A DNA stretch of 22,221 bases. It comes from Reticulitermes lucifugus (taxonomy: Eukaryota; Arthropoda; Insecta; Blattodea; Rhinotermitidae). Where the stretch lies: the NCBI GenBank assembly GCA_026260175.1, contig JAKCWW010010111.1, forward strand, positions 1 through 22,221. Reading direction: 5' to 3'. This document shows, piece by piece, positions 9,626-19,335 of the stretch (the first letter of the stretch is position 1; every line of letters begins with the position of its first letter). The notes under the pieces were generated by a model that did not search any database, was not told the origin of the DNA, and saw only the letters and a program-made list of their open reading frames with translations. A program made the position numbers and the translations under genes.

Positions 9626-11178
9626 TTAATACATATCTAAGCGCTTTTAGACGCACTCGCAAAGCAGCTGCGAATAGCGACCATTAGCTTCGTTATCTTT
9701 GTCGTTCCGTCTATTGTGTGTCCAGCCATACAGACCAGCTCGATTCCAGCGGGGGTGGATTTTGGTAAAATTTTATAGTCGTAATTTTTAGTAAACTCAG
9801 TACATTCACCCAAGTTATGGTCAAAGTGGACAAAAGCAGTGTGGACTTTACATTAATTGTAACTGAGGAAGACTGCATTCTATATGAGGGGAAAGCGAAG
9901 GCCGAAGAATTAGTTGACATTCTCAATATAATAATCGACTACATATTTCACCGTTTAAGAGATTAGTACAAGAAATAGGATATGTCGCCGTTTGGGAGGT
10001 ATTGATTATGATCAAGTGTAAATTTGTTGCTGAAACACAGAGAAAAGTTACACTGTACTTTCTGTAAAACGTGAAAGGCACATTAAAAACACTGACTTCC
10101 TTAATGGTCTTCTTGAAAGTGGTCACGAATTTATAATCTAGGAACAATAACGGAACAAAGATATCCGAAGTATTACCTACCGCAGACATTTCCTAACTTG
10201 TTCTGTGTTGCAGAGTTCTGTGTGTCTTGCTATGGGCTGCCTTTCCGTCCATTGAGTCCTTGTCAAGTGTTTGGAAATTTTAATTATTTCTGAGATAAGT
10301 GTTTGCCGGAACAGACTACGGAGCTTAATTCATGATGCCTGACAGAAAGTGATGAAACTAAGTAGGCCTATATTAGTACCGGATAGATACTTAGTGTAAG
10401 CCAGAAACAAAGCAATACATAATTTGGAGGCATACAGGTAATGCGAGTCTAAAAAGGTTAACTGTACAATGATCTTATTAAATTTGTATAAATAAATACA
10501 CTTTTCTATATTTCCTGTGATTGTATCTCTTAAAATAAGGTCAATCTCGGGCTTTGTAGATTAATCAATTGTAGCCTGAACTGCAATTAAATAAAATTAA
10601 AAAGTCCCTTTTTACATAACACAAGACACGAAGTTTCGTCATTACAGAAACCAGTTAACAAAATTTAGGAATACAGGCTAATCGTTGCGTAATTTCATAA
10701 AACCCATACATCTGCTCTGTAGGTAAAATACAGAATCTTTTAATGTTAAAACAGGTCGCACATACACTAATCTCTGTACGTTAGAGTGTTAATTTATGGT
10801 TTTAAATTGCAAAACTAATGGCATAATTACTTCCGTGGCGCGTACTGTAGTATAGCATACTTTTAAGTAATTGTTTACAGAGCATGGTCGACTAAGTATA
10901 TAGACTATAAATGTTAACGTATTTAATGACTATTAAATGAAAGCTAACATTATTCAAAATTCGATCACTTGGTAAATAGTAGCTCGTTTTCTTTTAGTCC
11001 GCGAAGAAATGTAAGGAACCTGAAATATCGTAACCGCCTTCCGTACCAACCGATACTAGACCCTAACACTCACACATCACACTAATACTTTTATGGTAGT
11101 TTTGAAAATACCGTATATCCTCTCTCCTGTGCCCATGTACCAAAGTGATTTTTACCTTCAGTAATATTCACAAAAGCC
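9626..11178. other. AT-rich stretch with one weak exon candidate
   Basis: A plus-strand run of 65 codons at 9,769-9,966 reads protein-like in its second half (VTEEDCILYEGKAKAEELVD) and contains acceptor-like AG dinucleotides near 9,791 and 9,800, but I do not recognise it. Minus-strand frames at 9,711-9,926 and 9,923-10,189 overlap it and look like composition. The remainder to 11,178 is AT-rich with no gene, RNA or clear repeat. Confidence 0.3.
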
Positions 11179-11250
11179 GATCCCAGTGGCCGCGCGGTCT
11201 AAGGCGTGGGTCAGCGGCCGCTCGCTTGCTGGGATTGTGGACGCAAAATC
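11179..11250 (+). repeat. 5' part of a split SINE (tRNA-like head)
   Basis: The sequence runs GATCCCAGTGGCCGCGCGG, then TCTAAGGCG..., then GCTTGCTGGGATTGTGG. It is the head of a high-copy insect SINE whose intact form continues directly into a B box (GGTTCGAATCCCG) and a GGGGCATGGATGTCTGT body. Here the head breaks off within the B-box region at about 11,241-11,250, and unrelated sequence follows. The missing 3' part resumes at about 11,865 in the same orientation. Translation of the head gives the spurious signature SQWPRGLRRGSAAARLLGLW, common in insect gene predictions. Confidence 0.85.
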
Positions 11251-11510
11251 GGATTGCAAGCTACCTACGTACAAACGTTCGAGAAGTAAGAGACACATGG
11301 ATATGTTTCCCAGATTTCAAAATGCACCCTAAGCAAAAACAAAATGCCACAATATGGATGCTGGGGTATATGTTGGGATACATGCATAATAACCAGAACA
11401 TGACATTACAAGACTACCTCGACTTTATGAAAAGGGCGAGATGGAAAGAATATACTCAACATCGCAAATACAAAAGCTGTGGGAAATATTTAGACGTCTT
11501 AGATTATTAG
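11251..11510 (+). pseudogene. unidentified C-terminal coding fragment in a retrocopy
   Basis: The frame is open for about 86 codons from the left end of the insert to a TAG at 11,508-11,510; the other plus-strand frames are closed early. It also stays open through the upstream SINE head, which is accidental. The peptide is hydrophilic and basic, with an aromatic-rich centre (ATIWMLGYMLGYM) and a charged end (DFMKRARWKEYTQHRKYKS, then CGKYLDVLDY). I do not recognise a domain. The absence of frameshifts in this part suggests a fairly recent insertion compared with the other elements of the window. It has no start of its own and is probably a pseudogene of the 3' end of some transcript. An open frame of this length is unlikely by chance at this base composition, but the identity is unknown. 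Confidence 0.45.
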
Positions 11511-11864
11511 TGAGTTAGGCGGCGTCCCCAACCAAAGAAACAGCCGAACACAAGACAGCCCAATGCGAACAGAGAGAAACGTATTCCCATATACGAAGAA
11601 CACAGACGGCAGGTCGCGTGGTTATGATCAAAACAATAAGAACACATGTAAACACACATCGGAGACGTCCGACCCCCAATATCAATCCATTAAGGGGACA
11701 ATTAGGAGTACACAACACAGTGAGGAAAAACTGAATTACTGGACTATACGAATGATTATTATTCTAACAAATTGACACAAGTTTGTGATGATAACATTGT
11801 AAATAAAACCATGTAAAAAGTTGAGATTTTAACATTGTAAGCAATAAAGGAATTAAAAAAAAAA
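11251..11864 (+). mobile_element. retroposed cDNA or 5'-truncated retroelement inserted in a SINE
   Basis: An insert of about 614 bp interrupts a SINE. Its right end has AATAAA at 11,843-11,848 and a run of ten A at 11,855-11,864. A second AATAAA lies at 11,802-11,807. The six bases AAAATC at 11,245-11,250 recur at 11,861-11,866, just where the SINE resumes, and may be a target-site duplication, although their A-richness makes the call uncertain. These are hallmarks of LINE-mediated target-primed reverse transcription. The left end therefore marks 5' truncation. The first part is open (see the coding segment). The remaining 350 or so bases look like a 3' untranslated region, with AACATTGTAA repeated at about 11,792 and 11,831. 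I do not recognise the parent, which could be a host mRNA or the 3' end of a retroelement. Confidence 0.7.
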
Positions 11865-12060
11865 TCCCGCCGGGGGCATGGATGTCTGTCTCTTGTGAGT
11901 GTTGTGTGTTGTCATTATGAGGTCTCTGCGTCGGGCTGGTAACTCTGCCAGAGGAGTCCTACCGAGTGTGGTGTGTCTAAATGAGTGTGATCGTGAAGCC
12001 CATAAAATCGGGGAAAGCCATGACCCGAAAACTGGTCGAAATGTGCCACATAAAAAAAAT
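11865..12060 (+). repeat. 3' part of the split SINE
   Basis: The body resumes as AATCCCGCCGGGGGCATGG, then ATGTCTGTCTCTTGTGAGTG, a GGTCTCTGCGTCGGGCTGG block, GAGGAGTCCTACCGAGTGTG, and a GATCGTGAAGCCCAT block. It decays after about 12,030 and ends in an A-rich run near 12,050. This is the expected continuation of the head at 11,179-11,250, in the same orientation and register, so the two pieces are one SINE. Its short open frame (11,899-12,114) is accidental. Confidence 0.85.
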
Positions 12061-13005
12061 CACAAAAGTTTGCGAATATTGCTGCATTTCCGAAAAGGAA
12101 GTCATCCTCTGTAAGAATATATTCTTTTGAGGCTAGAGGTTTTATTATATTTACATATGAAATTACATCTATTCTATAAACTACGATTATTTACCAAACC
12201 TTCAAGATCAGTTGTGCCCGCTGAAGTAATATGTTTAAACACTAACACAGGAATTTTAATAACGGCTTTTGAAGATTTTAATTGGTGAAAACATTTGTGT
12301 TGTATCTGAACATGAAGAGCCCACTTCAGTCATTCTGCCACTTTGTGAATCGTATACCGTCTGTAAGGAAGCACGCCAAAAAGCGATTTTATATTAAGGC
12401 AATGCCGTGACTTATTTTACCCTTAACAGGCAGGAATCATCATTTGTGGGAGCTAAAAATTCAAAGAGTAATACTGAAGTTAAACAAAGTAAAATTTACT
12501 CGTGTGATGAAAATTGTTGAAAATTATAATTCAGAATACTTTCAAATAGTCTGCGGCGTTGCTTCACACATTACTGTTGCTCTGGACGCTATGTTGATAA
12601 GAGTGAAAAGTGGATATAATGTCTATGTGTGTTTGCTATTATGACTTGGGCAGAAAGTGAAACCAGTTTTATATAATTGTACCGTCACGTGTGGTGACGA
12701 AATTGCACGGACAGTTAAGTCAGGTTTAGAATTTCTTAAAATGAATGTAAACGTCTGGAATTCTTATAATAAGATGGCGGACTCAAGAGACTGTTTTGAT
12801 TTTGGCACTGGTTTCGCAGGGGAAGTCGGGAGGATAGCTGCTTGTAACCGGTAACTAATTTACTGCAGTGAAAAATACACTGGGTTGAAGTGTAGTGCGT
12901 CTTGCGCGTGCGACTTGGTAAGTAACACTCTTTATGTTGTGTTCTCTCTCATTACACCTCTGAATAATTTGGCTTTGGAGTTGTTACAAACTGAACACCT
13001 AACAG
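12061..13005. other. AT-rich stretch, possibly the 5' flank of a DDE transposon
   Basis: Two plus-strand frames (12,444-12,644 and 12,657-12,854) show no recognised domain. A hairpin with perfect arms, CGTCAC and GTGACG (12,683-12,688 and 12,694-12,699), contains the E-box CACGTG. A splice-donor-like GGTAAGTA lies at 12,917-12,924, about 80 bases before the likely transposase start. The part nearest 13,006 may belong to the transposon, but I could not locate its left terminal inverted repeat. Confidence 0.35.
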
Positions 13006-14337
13006 ATGGCCACCAGCGCGAAGAGAGTAAAACCGTTTGCAGTGAATCTAAGGAAGCAATAAAACCTGTGAATCGCCTGTGTAAACAAGAAGAAATGGAG
13101 AAAGGTCTAATTTTACCTTTTTGTAGTGCGGACGAAAGAACAGCAAAGTACTGTGGTGTATCAGAGAAACCAGTAAAGAGGAACATGGCAAGGAAGAGCA
13201 AAGGAAAATAAAGGAAGTCCTCTGTACATCCTAGGAAAGAAGAGGACGCGAAAACCTGAAAGAAATGTAATCATTGACGATTTTGAGCTGTGCGTGTTTG
13301 AAAGACCGGTCCTGGCTTTCTGTTTTGAAGAAAGTTGATTGAACTTGTAGAAAACTATTCCAGGATTAAGGGAGAAAGTCAATTTTCGTTGGGGAGTACA
13401 GTGGTTAAGAAAAATTTACAGAATTAGATTTATACGGCCAAAAATTCAAAACAAGAGAAACATTTTGACAGAACGACCACGTATTTTGTGTAGCAATTTA
13501 GTCACTTGCTTAAATTAAATAAACTTCTATCTGAAGGGAGGAAGATTTTTTATCTAGACGAGTCATGAATGGACTGCAACCTGACGTTCAAGAAATGCTA
13601 ACAAACAAATGAATTGAAAAGATCCTTAGCAGAAAGAAATACAAGAAACAGGCTGATTATCGTTTTGCTGATTCGGAGGACGGCTTCTTCGCGGGTGCTG
13701 AGCTTATTTCCACCACGACCGCAAAACAGCTCTAATTTCGAGAAGTGGGTGAAAGCGAAAGTAGTCTCAAGCTTACTAGGAAAGTCAGTGATCGTTTTTA
13801 TAATACGCCGTAACATTGTGTTCAGATCGACAAATATCCAAGCAGATACTCAGTGAAGGTTCACGGCGGAAACAGGGTCTTTCCTATGATGCCACTACGA
13901 TGAAACGAAACATAAGCTATACAAGTTGATTGAGTTTAAAATGTCAAAGGATTGACTACATTAAGAACAAATGCAATCTCGTATTCCCTAGACATCTTTC
14001 TCTACAACTGCGATCTCAGTGCAGTTGAATTTACTGGAGTTAAAGCGAAATGATTTATTACATCCAATAATGTGGACGCGGAAATATTTCTATACTAGTT
14101 GATGGAATTAACCGATGCCGGAATGTCCTCAGTAACTAAAGGTGATTGGTGAGGCTACTGTCACGAGCTGAGGAAAATTAAAGAAGTGGGCAGCATAATT
14201 TCTAATGTTATAAGGGGAACATAATATCAAATCTCAATGAAGAGACTTCGTCTGGAGAAGAAGCGAATTCGGTGATGTCACGTGGCGATTCGAAGTCAGA
14301 TTTCTCAGCGTCTGATGTAGCACATTTTCTGGATTAG
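13006..14337 (+). pseudogene. decayed DDE transposase (IS630/Tc1/mariner-like)
   Basis: The transposase can be followed in order through frame changes. ATG at 13,006 opens MATSAKRVKPF. A helix-turn-helix segment contains GVSEKPVKR (13,155-13,181). A linker reads GKKRTRKPERN, then IIDDFELCVF (about 13,270-13,300). A 'R...QNKRNILTERPR' block lies near 13,440-13,490. The first catalytic motif, YLDES, has its Asp codon at 13,557-13,559 and is followed by a stop at 13,566-13,568, then MDCNLTFKKC. Next come EDGFFAGAELISTTTAK (13,676-13,726), NFEKWVKAKV, and a segment HCVQIDKYPSRYS (about 13,813-13,851) next to a ruined FDN-type second catalytic motif. A C-terminal acidic/Ser tail with NEETSSGEE ends at TAG 14,335-14,337. 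These blocks match an insect-wide transposase family I recognise from its YLDETW and FEKWV signatures. There are several frameshifts and stops, so it is dead. Confidence 0.8.
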
Positions 14338-15630
14338 CCTTTCAGCAAGTATGTACGATTTAATAACATTCCATCTGTCCATTTAACCTTTGAGAATGAA
14401 GGCAATACGTTCACTCGAAACTTCGGAAACTACTCATCCAAGGACGCAGCGTCACATGTTAGAAGACCGGAATCCCAATAAATAGAACGTAAACAGCCAA
14501 AAGGCGAAATGTTTCAGTGTTCATGGGAACCTTTATAATCTTAACGCGAAATTCATCAGTTAAATTGTACTTGTTAGAAACTGCGTTATGTAGTGATAGG
14601 AATTTGTTTCTTACAATAACTGACGCACAGCAAGCACGAAGATAAGGGACCATATCCTTACTGTTGTTGTCATAGCCATTCTCTTGAGTCACGAAAAATA
14701 CCTACATATTCTGCAAAGAGTTTTAAATCCAAGAAAATTTGCTTCAGCACAATTAACCTTTCTTAAAATTGTGTGTACTAATGTGTAAGTTGGATGCAGT
14801 TTGTGATGAATTAAGTTTATATTTTCATCACAGAATGATCCAAGACATATCTGTTTCTGGTACAATATTGCTTTCATGTCGACCTTGAGCAGTAACCTAA
14901 AACTTTGTTTTAATGTAACTGAAATCGTCCCTCCCCCAGGAACTGATAATAATTGTAGAAGTTAGGTTGCCACGACTACAACGCTTATAAATTCGACTGA
15001 TCACGTAATATACATGTGTATGCCTGTGTAATACGCTTCTAAATAATAATGTAATGTTATAAAGAGGTTGTTCAGTTTTACACTATTACTTTGTGTCTGA
15101 AAACCTCGGTATACGTTGTCTTTTATTTGCCTCGCATGCTTAGAGAATCAGAGATGCTAGGAACTTGGAGTGTAATTTAATTACTCAGGAAATAAAACCG
15201 AAAGCGGGTTGTGAAGTATACGCTGTTTTGTACGCTCAGGATCCGAAAAATAACCTTACATGCCGTGATATTGACATCAGATTTAATTCACTTTGTTCCA
15301 GTCGCTGACCTGTCTTATACTACATTTCCTGGCGATGTTCTTACACTTTTTATTCCACTTTAGTGACTCTCTTTCTTGAAGTGTCGCACGTTCCTCCCGT
15401 TAACTTACGTCTTCAGCACCTTATTTCAGTCCACTCACTGTTTTATATATTTAATTCCTTTCACCTCAGTTTCTTCTCCTACAACCTTCTTTCCCTGTTG
15501 CGTAATTTTCCGAACTACAAGTATTTCCCGTCTTCTGTACGCACTGTAATTTCCTTGACCCCTGTTTTTGTTGTAAAGCAAAAACGTTCCTTCGGCAGAG
15601 ACCCGGATTATATATAGCTTGCTTGTATTA
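14338..15630. other. AT-rich spacer, no supported gene
   Basis: Short frames at 14,459-14,692 and 14,689-14,877 (minus) and 15,363-15,617 (plus) show no recognisable domain. The last is rich in Leu/Ser/Phe from a pyrimidine-rich plus strand. The right end of the DDE transposon should lie in the first part, but I found no clear terminal inverted repeat. Confidence 0.4.
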
Positions 15631-15862
15631 TCAATATCGAAAACAGATTATTTGGAATAGGTTTGGTTGTACGAAGTCCCAATGTCCTGGCAGGCATGAT
15701 GACTGGTCATACACACACGTACCGATAATGTTCTGTTCTGTACAGCTGGACACAAAGGTTTCTTTGTACTTCAAGAAATTGCCTTTTGCTTGGACAGCAG
15801 CACCAATCTCTGCAGCAAAGAGCAATGCTTCTATTGTGGTTTTATATTTCAGGGGTCTGTAG
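15631..15862 (-). other. weak minus-strand exon candidate
   Basis: The C-terminal part of a 155-codon minus-strand frame (15,631-16,098) reads protein-like from about 15,860 down: YKTTIEALLFAAEIGAAVQA, then KGNFLKYKETFVSSCTEQN and GTCVYDQSSCLPGHW. An acceptor-like CTACAG lies just upstream on the minus strand, near 15,865. The upstream half of the frame is Phe/Ser/Leu-rich and looks like composition. A plus-strand frame at 15,623-15,862 overlaps, which lowers confidence. I do not recognise the product. The CVYD motif also appears in the next minus-strand block at 16,179-16,340. Confidence 0.25.
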
Positions 15863-16178
15863 TTTTCGACTAAAGGGTTGGTAGTTGTAGTACACGAAAA
15901 CAAAACGAGAATGTTTGCAGAAGAATTGATGGACGAGAAAAAAATATGAAGAAAATTCGAAAGTAGAGATTTTGATCGCAGGAATTTAAAAGGGTGAATT
16001 GAAAATAATAAAGTATGGAATTTTGAGGGAGAACAGTGTGAAAAGGGGATGAAAGTATGTAATAGTGTGTGAACCCGATAAAGCATTATGATGGGCATTT
16101 TTTACGTTATTGAACCTTCCCAATTCCCCCGAAGAGACTTCCACCGTAGGCAGTTCGCCGTTTAGTTTCCAAACTTAC

Positions 16179-16397
16179 GTGCCAGTTGCAGACCATACAC
16201 ACAAACCCACCGTTCAATGTCATATATTCTCTGCCAACAATATCGCAGTCATACACACACGTAGCTCCTATTAAAAGTAAACGCCAATATACCATCCTAA
16301 CAGCTCTGTATCTCATACCATTGCTTTCTAGAGCTGACACAGTGTGTGGTACGATAGTGTGGTTCGGAGCCGATTTTATTTCCACAGTGTAATACAT
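16179..16397 (-). other. weak minus-strand exon candidate with splice donor
   Basis: A minus-strand open frame contains MRYRAVRM, then VYWRLLLIGATCVYDCDIVG and LNGGFVCMVCNWH. The coding-like part ends at 16,179 and is followed on the minus strand by GTAAGT (plus-strand 16,173-16,178), a perfect match to the splice-donor core. The MVYWRLLLIGA stretch could be a short signal sequence followed by a cysteine-containing segment, as in small secreted proteins. This is inference only: no family match is recognised, and the open frame also continues past the donor to 16,107. A plus-strand frame (16,186-16,392) overlaps. Confidence 0.25.
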
Positions 16398-18807
16398 TTC
16401 CTATCGTAAGTCTTTCTTTTCTGAATGCTTTTCTCTTTGTTACTTTATGTTTTTATTACGTTACCACACATTCTGTTTGTCACACACAGAGCTTAGTGAG
16501 GTACAGCAAGTAACATTTGGCTGTCAGCAATAAATTCAGATTATTCAGTTTCATCACCATATCTTAATGCAGGAAACAAGTGATTTCATTGCATTATGAG
16601 GAAGGTGCGTCTTTCAAGCTTGCAAAATTTCTACTCTGGCTGTTGCTCATTTCGCAGTGTAACACAACTCCGCGTGTTTCATTTATGTGACCCTCACTTT
16701 TAGAGTGTAGGTTATTTCATATTTGAAGTTCATGCTCTTTTACAAAATAATATTATCTTACATATTCTCCAAGCAGTGTGGAACAGGAAACTTTCCTTAT
16801 TCAGAAGTAAGTAATGAAGAATTCCAAACTCGTATCAGCCACTTCCAGTTACGTTTTGAGTCTTAAAATTGCACGTGTTCTTAAAGAATATTTTTAAGTG
16901 AGGTTATCGTATGTTTGATTATTAGGAATGTGGTAATTTCGGTAGAAAAGATTCGCCAAAGGTAATCTAACTAAAAGTGCGGAAAATAAAATTTAAAACC
17001 TTCTACGTTCAGTATTTTCTTCCCCAAAAGTGAACCCTACATCTTCACCAAGAAAGTACATTTCTTCTCTCTGATTATTCGAATTTTCAAGCCTCGCTTG
17101 CTTTTTATAAAGAAATACACATTAAGATATTAATGAAAGTTCTTAATGTTTATTTCTGACAACTGACACATATAAGAACAATAGGACTGAAGCAATAGTT
17201 CCTCTGACTGCATCCGCAAACAAATTCCAATGTTGTGACTCTTCCATGAGCACAAATACTTGCTGTGACCGATCCAGGAACCTCTTGCTTATTCATCTGT
17301 CGCACCTTTGAACATTTAAACATTGCAAATTACGAACGTATCTGTCTTCTCCTATGTGACAACTCGCAGTTTGGTAGATATCTACGAAAATTTAGGGAAA
17401 GCTTGCCATCCGTATCCTACAATATTTTGTAAAATACGCCAGATGAAACGGCGTTATGAAACCTCATATCTCTCAGTTACGTATTACGTCCTGCCTTCAG
17501 TCAAAAAACAGGCCATACTATTGTTCCACACAGATTGGACTGGTAGGCCTACACTGAAAGTAAAGGAAGCCATAACTTGAACGTTTACAGACTTTCACGG
17601 GAGGCATTGCTGAAATTATATCCTTATGGGTGCTGAAACCATGTTGGATGATGAGTCTGTTGTGACATTGCAGCGGAATGTGCTGCCAACATCGTCAGGT
17701 GACTGAATTAGGTTCAGTTGGCTGCTGAGTGAATGGAGAAGAAAGTGTGTTGATTATATGGAAAAGCCACAGTTTTAGAAACCTTCCTACATAACAGACA
17801 AATTTCAGCCTCCCAATCATATCAACAACTACCTGAACCTAATTTATTCACCATGAAGATGGAGTCAGCACTTCCGTCCGAAACACCAGAAAATTATTAT
17901 CCTACACAGTGTAAGAACACAGAAGACTCTCACTTGAGGCAATAACATATTTGAAGTGAATAATATAATAAAGTATATTTCTCTTTCTCTGCCTTTTATT
18001 GTTTCATATTTCTGTCTATTTTTCCCCACAGACGTATTTTTACACCGTGATATATTTCATAATGAGTTATTATCTTTATTTATGGTGTAACTTTGGTGGA
18101 ATTTTTCGTTTCGAGTCAGATTTGATTTATACATATTACGGGAGTGCGAAAAACATTTATAAATCTCCAACCAAAATTACGTCTTCTAAATTCCTTTCAC
18201 AAACACCTGCTGCAATATAAAGAAGTTTTCTGAAACTTGTATGTTTAACCGTCAATGTAGGATACAGACTGAGTAGATGAAAATCACGTATTTAATTTTC
18301 AGAATGCTTCTGAATGATGTGTTGCGTTTGAACTTATAAAATAAAATTCACAACTACTACCAAGCACAAGCAGAGTATGCCAAAGTCGTAAATCCATTCA
18401 TAGGCATCAATCAAGCTTTCATCCCCTCTCACTTCCTACACTTGCTGACAAATTTAGAGTCGGTCACTTGTTAGGTACACTGCACTCAATCAACTACCAC
18501 AGCCTCGTAGACTACTTCCTACCCTCTCTGCTCCCTTCTCATTCTATCACATCTTCCATGTTTTATAAATGGTACGTTGGATAGAGATAAATTTTCTTCC
18601 CCTGACAATTACCATGAGCGCCTGTAAGGCTTACATTTGAGATTATGCAATGGTGCTGGCCAGTAGAAAAGATAAAAACGGTTCAACTGAGATTCCTGTG
18701 CAGCCATTCCGTTTTCCAGCACTTAAGAAACCAGTTCGATATGCGTATAACTACTAAAAAATGAGTCCTTCCCAGGAGCAAAAAACCTGTAAGAAGCAGA
18801 GTCATAG
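16398..18807. other. AT-rich spacer, nothing recognised
   Basis: Plus-strand frames at 17,323-17,580 (85 codons) and 17,999-18,220 (73 codons) have no recognisable motif. The second is Tyr/Phe-rich and probably reflects AT-rich composition. No RNA gene, microsatellite of note or known repeat was seen in this 2.4 kb. Confidence 0.4.
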
Positions 18808-19145
18808 ACACTAAATAATCACATGCAGAAGGCATTATTAGCTACTGAAATGAGCTTCTAGAGAATATGTACGAAAAACGTTCCAGTATAATATACGAAA
18901 CAATCAGAGGAGAACTGTGAGTGGGAAATGTGATAATATGTCGAATGTATGTGAAGCGACTGATACGGTATGGTCATGTTTGTCGTAAGAAGGGGCATCG
19001 GTTAAGCTGTCAGACATTGGAGGGGAGATAAGTGGGACACCAGAGAAGGGGTAGATCACGGTGTGGAGGAAGGATATCGCGGAACTGATGACACAGAACG
19101 TGGCCTGTCCGAAAGTGACGTAGAAAATCGAGAAGGGTAGAAATT
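18808..19145 (+). pseudogene. LINE remnant: C-terminal end of a reverse-transcriptase ORF
   Basis: The plus strand shows, in changing frames, LLATEMSF (about 18,835), a degraded stretch, then TIRGEL, the block MYVKRLIRYGHVCRK (about 18,949-18,993), GTRGRGRSR-like sequence near 19,035, VWRKDIAELMTQN (about 19,060-19,098), and finally RGLSESDVENREG ending in a stop near 19,140. This order (EMxFWRR, then IR-x-RLRWYGHV, then GRPR-x-TW, then DI, then GLSxxDVxxREDWR) is the usual C-terminal tail of a common insect non-LTR retrotransposon lineage, downstream of the polymerase domain. Only this tail is present; the polymerase itself is missing upstream. Several stops and shifts make it dead. Confidence 0.7.
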
Positions 19146-19199
19146 GGGTGCTAGGAAGCCAGAAGGAATACTTCGAGCGATAATACTGATTACAGAGCA

Positions 19200-19335
19200 G
19201 TTAGCAAGTCAATAACAGTGACCAATACACTGTCTTCTACCCGTCGAATAAAGGAATCGTGGGTTCGAATCCTTTTGGGTCATGGCTGTGTGACGGCAAT
19301 TTTCCGTGCTTGTAGTTGTCCTGTGTAGGTAGAGG
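19200..19335 (+). repeat. tRNA-like SINE relic
   Basis: A perfect B box, GGTTCGAATCC, lies at 19,262-19,272 within GTGGGTTCGAATCC. An A-box-like TAGCAAGTCAAT lies at 19,202-19,213. The following GC-richer body (GGGTCATGGCTGTGTGACGG, then TTTCCGTGCTTGTAG) differs from the other SINEs in the window. It directly follows the LINE tail, so it could be a separate SINE insertion or a tRNA-like tail region. No functional tRNA cloverleaf could be drawn. Confidence 0.5.

Noticed and set aside
11145-11510. 121-codon plus-strand frame as one protein
   Set aside because: Its first 35 or so codons are flank and SINE head, and the rest comes from the inserted retrocopy, so the fused frame is accidental.
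17547-17556. Recurring TAGGCCTA motif (about 119, 10,365 and 17,547) as a regulatory element
   Set aside because: Only three or so copies with unrelated flanks, and no link to any feature.
19262-19272. A functional tRNA gene at the perfect B box
   Set aside because: The upstream half does not form D and anticodon arms, and no acceptor stem pairs across the expected 72-75 bases.
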